A stretch of 9,601 nucleotides of DNA from Endomicrobium sp. (GTDB lineage Bacteria > Elusimicrobiota > Endomicrobiia > Endomicrobiales > Endomicrobiaceae): NCBI GenBank assembly GCA_031264895.1, contig JAISDI010000158.1:1-9601 (forward strand), read 5' to 3'. How positions within the stretch are numbered: the first letter of the stretch is position 1; each line of letters starts with the position of its first letter. Position numbers and translations under genes: made by a program. Under the pieces are notes generated by a model, which searched no databases, was not told the origin of the DNA, and was given only the letters and a program-made list of their open reading frames with translations. Positions 1-6,514 of this stretch are shown piece after piece.

Positions 1-67
1 TGCTTTTTTTGACCTTTTTTATTTTGCATAACTCATTATATTTTCAATCTATTATTCTTCATTATTT

Positions 68-118
68 CTAATGGATTCCATTAGAAAAGTTTAGCTCTAA
101 TGGAATATCTGGGTTAAA
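68..118. repeat. Hairpin-forming dispersed repeat abutting the giant gene
   Basis: Three overlapping structures are visible. Bases 68-84 form a perfect palindrome, ctaatgga-t-tccattag. Bases 75-85 (attccattaga) pair perfectly with 96-106 (tctaatggaat) around a 10-nt loop, which gives a competing 11-bp stem. Bases 93-118 (agctctaatgg...gggttaaa) recur as a perfect 26-bp reverse complement at 8453-8478, and the 17-bp core (99-115) recurs in direct orientation at 8724-8740. The frame of the downstream gene is closed here by stops at 92-94 and 98-100. The rest of the upstream stretch, 1-67, is T-rich and I see no gene in it. Function is unknown; there is no U-tract after the stem, so it is not a typical terminator for the + strand. 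Confidence 0.8.
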
Positions 119-3100
119 TTGTATAAATTGTTGGAAAAATACGTAGAAAAAATAAGCGCAAACCCCGAAAACTACAATACGATAGCAAGAATAAATTTAA
201 ACGATTATCCGAATATAGAGTTTTATTTAAACATGGCCCACGCGACGGACAGAACCGACTACAAAAGATTGACGCAAGAAATACAGGTTTTTGTAAATAC
301 GGTAAAAGATATTTTGCCTTATACTCAATACAAGCAATTGATCGATGAAACGAATAATTTTGCCGACACGGAAAAAGTCACATATTTTATAAATGAATAT
401 TTCAAGAAATATCCTGAAAATTATGCAAAATACCGCGAACTGAGCAAACTTGTAAAAATAAACGAATTGGTAAAAGCATTAAACCCCGTAGAGCTGATAA
501 CTGAACGCAGACAGCTGACGGAAAAAATAAAGTTTGCGTTGTCATACGATAATACGGAAGCGGAAATAGCGTTTATAACGGACTTTATCAGATATTTTAG
601 AGATTATTTAACGGCCTCGTTGATGCAGGACGACTGGACTTACGTTAAAGCAAATATGGAGCAGTTTAAAGAAATATTCGGCAAATATGCCGCATATAAC
701 GCGCTAAAAGAAGTAGAAAGCGATCTGGCCGAAATAACCGAATATTATGACGTAAACACAGACAGAAACAATATATTTTTGTCAAATCTGCTGACTTCGA
801 CCGGTGCGGCGGAAAGACTTGAAAAGCAAGAGGACGGGCTGACGCTCTCTTCATCCGTTCAAGACATTCTCTCCAATGCCCAAGACGTAAAAATAGTAAT
901 AACCGGCGGATACCACAGCGAAAGTTTAAAAGAATTATTTGCGGATAAAAACATATCGTCAATGGTTATAACGCCTAACGTAACTACGGACATAAAGAGA
1001 GCGCAAACAAAATATATGGAAATAGTCAAAGAGCAGGCAAAATTTCCGACAAACGCGCTTGCGGCTATTTTGCTTTCCGGTACTTCCAATACATATCAAG
1101 TAGCGAAAATATTCCAAGCTTCGGTAAACGCGGGTTTAAATCAGCCGGACATAGAAAAACTTATACGAGACTTTGATCTTTCGGAAAGAGTAAAAATTGA
1201 CGGCGGCAATATTGTTGTCGACGGCAAAGAGAGCGTCAGTTTGACAAAAAAGAGCGTAGGCCAATCACAAATAGACAAAGGTTTTGATTTATTAAAAACC
1301 GTAAATATAGCAAGTAATTTTAGTTTTGACAATTTAGAAACCGAAACATTAAAAACAGTAGGCGCTGTTCTTACTCATTTTGGTGCCGGAGAAGCGGCAA
1401 TAATTAAAGAAGTGGAAGAAGCAAATCTCGGAGAAGCGGAATTCATCGCCGGCGTTGAAATGACAAAATTCAACTATTATCCCGCTTTCATACAGCAAAT
1501 GCTGCTAAACAAGGAAATTGCAAATAATCGTAATGCTGGAACCGCTTCAGATATAGAGGACGGCATTGATTTTAGCAATGCCGAAAATAAAGAAGCGTTG
1601 AGCGCTCTGACAAAAAAACTGATGTCGGATTCAGAAGATAAAACGGTTGCAGGTTATGACATAATGATAACAAACAGTCCTGAAGGCATTGCGCCTTATG
1701 TATCAGATGTTGTAAATGTATTGATTAGAAAAGACGGCTCTACAGCCATAAATGTTTTTGGTAAAAAAGGTCTTGTTGATGTTCGGACAGAAGAGGATAT
1801 AAAAAAATATATAGAAGAATCTTATAAAGGTGAAAGAAAAATCGAAGATTTAACTTCTGAAGTTGTCAGCTGTCTTACCGATTTAATAAATGAATCCAAA
1901 GGAATTAAAACCGGTAAAAAAATAATTTCATCCGCTGAAGATATGAAAGCTCTTTTTCGTGAATGGTTTCCAAAAAGCGGCGCGCGTTTGTACGACTATT
2001 TAGATTTCGATCAGGACATAGGAGGTTATTTAGGAAAGACTGCCGCTTTCGCTTACGAAATGTTTAATAATTTGTATATGGGCGCTAACATGGATCACGA
2101 AAGCGATGTTAAATTTAAGAATGAACGTCTTCAAAAAATTCTTGAGTCTGCCGGAATTGAAAATTATGAAAAATATATGTTTGATAACGATGATTCCGGT
2201 TTAGAAAAATTCTTTGGTTTTTTAGATAATGATTCTGAAAAGATACAAAATTTTTTTGATGATAATGCCGGAAAATTATCGGTTAAAATTATTGCAAAAT
2301 TTGAATATTTAGGAAGAGATTTCGTTGAAATTGAATATCCTAATGGGCAGAAGTTCTTATTTTATACGTCTTCATATGGTACAGGGACTAAAATTAAAAG
2401 CGTCTGGTATCCTATTGGCGGATTTACAAAATATAAAGGATTTTTAAATAGATCTGCTACCCAACATTGGTTTGTAAAAACAGACAATATAGATAAATTT
2501 TATCACAAAGAAGTTTTTGAAGCCACATCTAAAGCTTTGCAAAATTTGGATATTAAAACGACAGAATCTTTTGACATTTCAAAATCTGCTGAAAAAGGCG
2601 CGCCCTTAAGCATCGGCGGGCGGTTAAAAGATTTTATTGTTAGACTATTTCCCAAAAAAGGCGCGCGGTTTTACGATGTTTATTTAGCTCCGTTGATGGA
2701 AGCGGGTAATATAGCCGCTGTTGCCTCTGCCGCAGGCGAACAAACGAAAAAATGGTTTTTGGGGCAGCATGCCGCTTACAACGATGCTCTTGCCATTGTT
2801 GAGGATTTCCGGCAGCAAGTCAAAGATGCAGAAACTACTGAAACGGATGCGAAAGATTTTCTGGCGCTAAGGTTTCCTGAAAGGCTCAAAGATATTGAAG
2901 AAGCGGAAAAAATAATTGCGGAATTCGAGAAAGGTTTAGATTCCATAGTAGGCGCGGCAGAAGTTGCTTACAAGGAAGCAATATCTAAAGGCAAAGGTAT
3001 ACGTTATGCACTGACGAAAGCCGCTATAGCAAGCATACGTCCGCATATGAAATGGAACAATGGACAATGGAATGAAAAAGACGAAAATTCCCGCGCGGCA

Positions 3101-6100
3101 TTGTCTGCCGAAGATGAGGATCCAGGTTTGAAAAGTAGTTTGATGACATTGGGATATGACATTAATGATTTTTCCGATGAAGAAATAAAAATGTTGAAAG
3201 CTATCTTAAAATTGGGTTTAAATCTTAACAAATCAACTGTTTGGCTTGCCAAGTATTATGTAATTCCTACAACCACCAAAAAAGAAGAAAAGGATCGTAT
3301 TAAGAATCTTGAAAAGTATATCAATGAGGACTGGTTCAAAGAATTGTATTCCGGAAAATATCTCAATGTTGGCGGTCTTAGCAACGGACAAATAGAAGAG
3401 ATATCCGTATTGTCTTCTTTTGGATTAACGCTTAATCAAAGCATAGTTGATTTTGCCAAGATAACCGGCGCGGGGCGAATTGAATTTCTAGAAGGCCTTG
3501 AAGAATACAAAAATGAGGATTGGTTTAAAGATCTGTTTTCAGGCAATCACGACATTACCCGTCTTACTCCTAACAATATAAAAAGGTTAGGGGTAATATG
3601 CAGTTCAGGGCTTGGGCTAAAAGTTAATCCGGCAACTATTGCGTTTGCCAAAAAGGATTTTGGAGGATTGGAAAAATTTGAAAAAGATATAAAAGATTTA
3701 AAACCTTATAAAGATGAGGAGTGGTTTCAGCAATTGTTTTACAATGAAAAATACTATAAGTATGCCGGAGAATTAACGGTAGATCGTATAAAAAAGATAG
3801 AACAACTGCTATCTTTTATGGAATTAGATAAACGTCTGGGAAGTTTAAATGAACAAATCGTTTATTCCGCTATAAATTATATGTTGCCTTCAAATAATTA
3901 TGGAAATCTTCTGGAGGATTATAAATATAAATTGGAGTTGCCAAAAATGTTTTTAGGTACAGATGGTGAGATGTACTATATAGATAATTTGGAAATAGGA
4001 CGAGCAGTACAAAAACTTTACAAATTTATAAATATGGGAGACGGGGCAACATACGGTATAAGACCTGTTATTGAAGACAAAGGCGGCTTAAAGACAATAA
4101 CGTCGCTTGAAGTATACGCTAAAGAGGCCGGAGCCTCCGGAAAATTGCCGGAATCGTCTGTAACAATAAAATATGAGCAAGGATATTGGCCTAGCTCCTT
4201 AGTAGGAACGGTTAAAACATTTTCATTATTAAAAGAAGGACTCACCTTTAGGAGTATTCTATCTGGGGTAGGCACGTTTAGCGTGGAAAAAACAGTACAG
4301 GACGGAAAAATAATTATAGTTGAAACAGAAATATTGATAGGTAAAGAATACGACGGAAAAATTGTAAACGCGCACTTCAGGGACGGCAAGTTTGCATATG
4401 TGGACACGGAAGAAAAAATAATATACGGATTGTCTAGGAGAAACGTAACTGATAAAACATACGATACAAGACCCCAAAAAATAATAGTAGAAGAACTGGA
4501 TGAAAATAATCGAAAAATAGGAAAACCAATTGAATATCGAGGCATAGAGGTACCGCCGGCAGCGAAAAAAAAGTTAACGTCATCCGGAAAATATAAAGTG
4601 TATGGAGATATTACGGTTAGAAAAGCGGGAGGTTTTGGATTTAAATTTTTTAATAAATCTATCATATTAAGCCAAAAAGAAGCAACAGGTGAACGCATAG
4701 AACTGCTTGTAGAAGACGGAAAGATAACAAGAATATCAATAGACGGAGAGATAACAAGAATATCAATAGACGGAGAGCTTGTAAAAATTGCCGAAAACAA
4801 TGTAGAACAAAAAGACTCAAAAGCGTTTGCTGCCACCAAAATAATAGCTTATTATGATGTTCCAAACTCAGAACTGGCGCAAAGGGTAAAACAACGGCAG
4901 GAAGACGAAGTATATGATGTTAAAAACTCAGAACTGGCGCAAAGGGCAAAACAATGGCAGGAAGACGAAGTAACGGTTTTGGTAGTCAGAGACAGCGACA
5001 AAATAGCAGGTAAAGGTACGGGGATAAAAATTAAAGGCATAAATGTTCGAATTCAAAACGTTAACGGGCAAATTGTCGTACTTGCAAAAGGAGCAGACTA
5101 TGAAGACGTTGTGAAAAAAATACACAACAATAAAATGATCAATAAGTTTGCAAATAAGTTAAGAAGCGAGATAAAGAAGAAAGGATTTAATTTAAAAAAT
5201 ATTTCTTTTGAAGGCCTTATTACAGATGAAACAATGGCGGAGGAAGATATAGGTTTTGTCGGCGATATAATAAAAGTAAACAAAAAAAGATACGACGCTG
5301 AAAAACTCAAAGGCAATGAAAGTTTCGGTTTGTATCTGCATAACGCAATGGAAATAGCAAGATCTTTTAAAGAAGCGAAAGCCGATAAAGCCGTGATGGA
5401 TTTTACTAAAGAAAATAGCGGCGAGGTGATAAACATTTTAGAGAAGCTGCTTAAGAAAGGCTTTTATACGTCTTTAAAGATTGCCGTGTCCGGTTCAGAC
5501 GCAGATACTATTGCAAATAATGTCGATTTATTTGAATTAAGAAGATTAGGCGTAGAAGTTTATGCTTTTGACAGCGGGCTTTCCGCCGATTTCGGCAAGA
5601 TGGGTTTTAACGGCAGAATTAATACGAATACGCAAGAGCTTTACGAGTACGCGTCAGGATTAGCATTTGAAATTGAAAAAGTCGGAACAGAAGACGAAAT
5701 TGCAAAAAAGTTAAACGAGGCGAAGGGTTTTGTTTTAATAGAACCTGCTTTGATAAGCAAATCTGACTCAAGAAACCCGATAGGCAAGATGAACGAGTTG
5801 AACGCTTTGTTTGGAAAATTAAAATTAAATTTCGGTCTTTTGGGAATAAATTACGGCGAAGCCGTAAACATGGCGTACAGATTAGATCTGGACGATATGC
5901 CGGTCATAGAAAATCTTACGGCGCAGCAAGCGCAAACCGCAATAAGTTTGCTGTCTTCAAATCATCAAATAACCACATTATTAAACGCCATAAAGAAAAA
6001 TTTAAACGAGAAAGAACAAAAATCAATAAACGCCATAATAACAGAGCGTATATTGACGGCAAATTTTCTTTCGGCAAAAGCGCCGGAAGCCGGCAAAAAA

Positions 6101-6379
6101 AGCGTAATAGCCGATAAGGAAATGGAAATCATGCTTGGGAAAGCGCTTTATAAATTGAACGGCGAAGAGATCATCCCTGATGTAAAATTTGCAGCCAGAC
6201 AACATTATAATGATTACATCATACAGGAATCAAAAAAGAGCGATAAAAAATCTGCGGCAAATGTTGCGACGGTGATATTTACATATCACGGCATAGCTAT
6301 AGATATAAATAAATACAAAGAACGCATTTCCGATTCCAACAGGCAAGCAGGATACAGGGCAATATTAACGGCTGCATAG
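119..6379 (+). CDS. Giant repeat-containing protein of unknown function, possibly 5'-truncated
   Basis: This is an open frame of 2086 residues ending in TAG; I do not recognise the family. No signal peptide or convincing membrane segment is visible, and the protein is rich in Lys, Glu, Ile and Asn. Rough layout: a helical N-terminus (1-250); an alpha/beta-looking segment with IVITGGYH at about 259-266, followed by NISSMVITPNVT; FPKSGARLYD at 617-626 and FPKKGARFYD at 844-853; charged helices at about 870-1000; four tandem helical units at about 1014-1270, three closing in ED/EEWF; a strand-rich region at about 1280-1640 with two tandem duplications; and an alpha/beta-looking C-terminal part. 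The start is uncertain: TTG at 119 has no Shine-Dalgarno sequence and directly follows a repeat, while the first ATG is codon 39 (233). Isoleucine codons are ATA-rich at the 5' end and ATT-rich near 2.1-2.6 kb. The GG[FY]H segment resembles, from memory, parts of huge uncharacterised proteins in Elusimicrobiota and Omnitrophota. The reading frame is firm; the function is not. Confidence 0.85.
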   Translation: MYKLLEKYVEKISANPENYNTIARINLNDYPNIEFYLNMAHATDRTDYKRLTQEIQVFVNTVKDILPYTQYKQLIDETNNFADTEKVTYFINEYFKKYPENYAKYRELSKLVKINELVKALNPVELITERRQLTEKIKFALSYDNTEAEIAFITDFIRYFRDYLTASLMQDDWTYVKANMEQFKEIFGKYAAYNALKEVESDLAEITEYYDVNTDRNNIFLSNLLTSTGAAERLEKQEDGLTLSSSVQDILSNAQDVKIVITGGYHSESLKELFADKNISSMVITPNVTTDIKRAQTKYMEIVKEQAKFPTNALAAILLSGTSNTYQVAKIFQASVNAGLNQPDIEKLIRDFDLSERVKIDGGNIVVDGKESVSLTKKSVGQSQIDKGFDLLKTVNIASNFSFDNLETETLKTVGAVLTHFGAGEAAIIKEVEEANLGEAEFIAGVEMTKFNYYPAFIQQMLLNKEIANNRNAGTASDIEDGIDFSNAENKEALSALTKKLMSDSEDKTVAGYDIMITNSPEGIAPYVSDVVNVLIRKDGSTAINVFGKKGLVDVRTEEDIKKYIEESYKGERKIEDLTSEVVSCLTDLINESKGIKTGKKIISSAEDMKALFREWFPKSGARLYDYLDFDQDIGGYLGKTAAFAYEMFNNLYMGANMDHESDVKFKNERLQKILESAGIENYEKYMFDNDDSGLEKFFGFLDNDSEKIQNFFDDNAGKLSVKIIAKFEYLGRDFVEIEYPNGQKFLFYTSSYGTGTKIKSVWYPIGGFTKYKGFLNRSATQHWFVKTDNIDKFYHKEVFEATSKALQNLDIKTTESFDISKSAEKGAPLSIGGRLKDFIVRLFPKKGARFYDVYLAPLMEAGNIAAVASAAGEQTKKWFLGQHAAYNDALAIVEDFRQQVKDAETTETDAKDFLALRFPERLKDIEEAEKIIAEFEKGLDSIVGAAEVAYKEAISKGKGIRYALTKAAIASIRPHMKWNNGQWNEKDENSRAALSAEDEDPGLKSSLMTLGYDINDFSDEEIKMLKAILKLGLNLNKSTVWLAKYYVIPTTTKKEEKDRIKNLEKYINEDWFKELYSGKYLNVGGLSNGQIEEISVLSSFGLTLNQSIVDFAKITGAGRIEFLEGLEEYKNEDWFKDLFSGNHDITRLTPNNIKRLGVICSSGLGLKVNPATIAFAKKDFGGLEKFEKDIKDLKPYKDEEWFQQLFYNEKYYKYAGELTVDRIKKIEQLLSFMELDKRLGSLNEQIVYSAINYMLPSNNYGNLLEDYKYKLELPKMFLGTDGEMYYIDNLEIGRAVQKLYKFINMGDGATYGIRPVIEDKGGLKTITSLEVYAKEAGASGKLPESSVTIKYEQGYWPSSLVGTVKTFSLLKEGLTFRSILSGVGTFSVEKTVQDGKIIIVETEILIGKEYDGKIVNAHFRDGKFAYVDTEEKIIYGLSRRNVTDKTYDTRPQKIIVEELDENNRKIGKPIEYRGIEVPPAAKKKLTSSGKYKVYGDITVRKAGGFGFKFFNKSIILSQKEATGERIELLVEDGKITRISIDGEITRISIDGELVKIAENNVEQKDSKAFAATKIIAYYDVPNSELAQRVKQRQEDEVYDVKNSELAQRAKQWQEDEVTVLVVRDSDKIAGKGTGIKIKGINVRIQNVNGQIVVLAKGADYEDVVKKIHNNKMINKFANKLRSEIKKKGFNLKNISFEGLITDETMAEEDIGFVGDIIKVNKKRYDAEKLKGNESFGLYLHNAMEIARSFKEAKADKAVMDFTKENSGEVINILEKLLKKGFYTSLKIAVSGSDADTIANNVDLFELRRLGVEVYAFDSGLSADFGKMGFNGRINTNTQELYEYASGLAFEIEKVGTEDEIAKKLNEAKGFVLIEPALISKSDSRNPIGKMNELNALFGKLKLNFGLLGINYGEAVNMAYRLDLDDMPVIENLTAQQAQTAISLLSSNHQITTLLNAIKKNLNEKEQKSINAIITERILTANFLSAKAPEAGKKSVIADKEMEIMLGKALYKLNGEEIIPDVKFAARQHYNDYIIQESKKSDKKSAANVATVIFTYHGIAIDINKYKERISDSNRQAGYRAILTAA
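3158..3940 (+). repeat. Four tandem ~63-68-residue helical units within the giant protein
   Basis: Residues about 1014-1270 contain four degenerate units. Each has a DIxxLSxxxIKxL-like helix, then a LGLxLNxSxVxxAK-like helix, then a charged stretch. Units 1-3 close with the signature EDWFKELYSG (residues 1070-1079), EDWFKDLFSG (1133-1142) and EEWFQQLF (1200-1207). The Trp residues fall at 1072, 1135 and 1202, so the periods are 63 and 67 residues. The fourth unit keeps the helix pattern but loses the EDWF end. The units are diverged at DNA level, so this is an old protein-level duplication. It may form an alpha-solenoid scaffold, which is an inference. Confidence 0.7.
4722..4777 (+). repeat. 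Exact 27-bp tandem duplication inside the giant gene
   Basis: A 27-bp unit beginning agataacaagaatatcaata occurs twice with no mismatch (4722-4748 and 4749-4775), and the next two bases continue the unit. The length is nine codons, so the frame is kept; the protein reads ITRISIDGE twice, around residues 1536-1553. Perfect identity suggests a recent slippage or unequal exchange event, or a copy number that varies between strains. Confidence 0.95.
4853..4972 (+). repeat. 60-bp tandem duplication inside the giant gene
   Basis: Bases 4853-4912 and 4913-4972 match at 56 of 60 positions. Each copy encodes 20 residues (1579-1598 and 1599-1618) of the form YDVxNSELAQRxKQxQEDEV. All four mismatches are substitutions that change the protein (Pro/Lys, Val/Ala, Arg/Trp). 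The duplication is in frame and looks older than the exact 27-bp one about 80 bp upstream. The charged unit is likely helical or a linker. Confidence 0.95.
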
Positions 6380-6436
6380 TTTGAAAGATAAAAATCACGT
6401 CTTGTTTTGGACAGATTTTATAAAAATTAGCCGGTT

Positions 6437-6445
6437 TGCTATAAT
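6437..6445 (+). promoter_or_regulatory. Upstream extended -10 element of the recQ region
   Basis: The sequence TGcTATAAT matches the extended -10 consensus of the main sigma factor exactly. No good -35 lies at the normal distance (tttata at 6417-6422 is poor), which extended -10 promoters can tolerate. Transcription would start near 6452 and give a recQ leader of about 60 nt. It lies in the 135-nt gap between the giant gene and recQ; I see no clear terminator for the giant gene in that gap. Confidence 0.45.
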
Positions 6446-6476
6446 AATACAGGCTTGTATTTGCGTTTGTCGTGCG

Positions 6477-6506
6477 TTGACGCGGAATATAAATGTATGC
6501 TATAAA
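6477..6506 (+). promoter_or_regulatory. Proximal recQ promoter, predicted near-leaderless
   Basis: A -35 box TTGACG (6477-6482) and a -10 box TATAAA (6501-6506) are separated by 18 bp, and the -10 is preceded by an extended TGc (6498-6500). The expected start point, 6-8 nt past the -10, is 6512-6514, directly against the ATG at 6515. No Shine-Dalgarno sequence precedes that ATG, which fits initiation on a leaderless or nearly leaderless transcript. Confidence 0.6.
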
Positions 6507-6514
6507 TAACAAAT

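Noticed and set aside
9..39. Promoter for the giant gene (TTGACC at 9-14 with cattat at 34-39)
   Set aside because: The spacing is 19 bp and the -10 matches only 4 of 6 positions in a very AT-rich stretch, so chance is likely.
4018..4839. 273-codon open frame on the - strand inside the giant gene
   Set aside because: It is Ser/Phe/Ile-rich, as expected from the complement of A-rich codons, has no recognisable domain, and lies wholly within a stronger + strand frame. The other antisense frames were dropped for the same reason.
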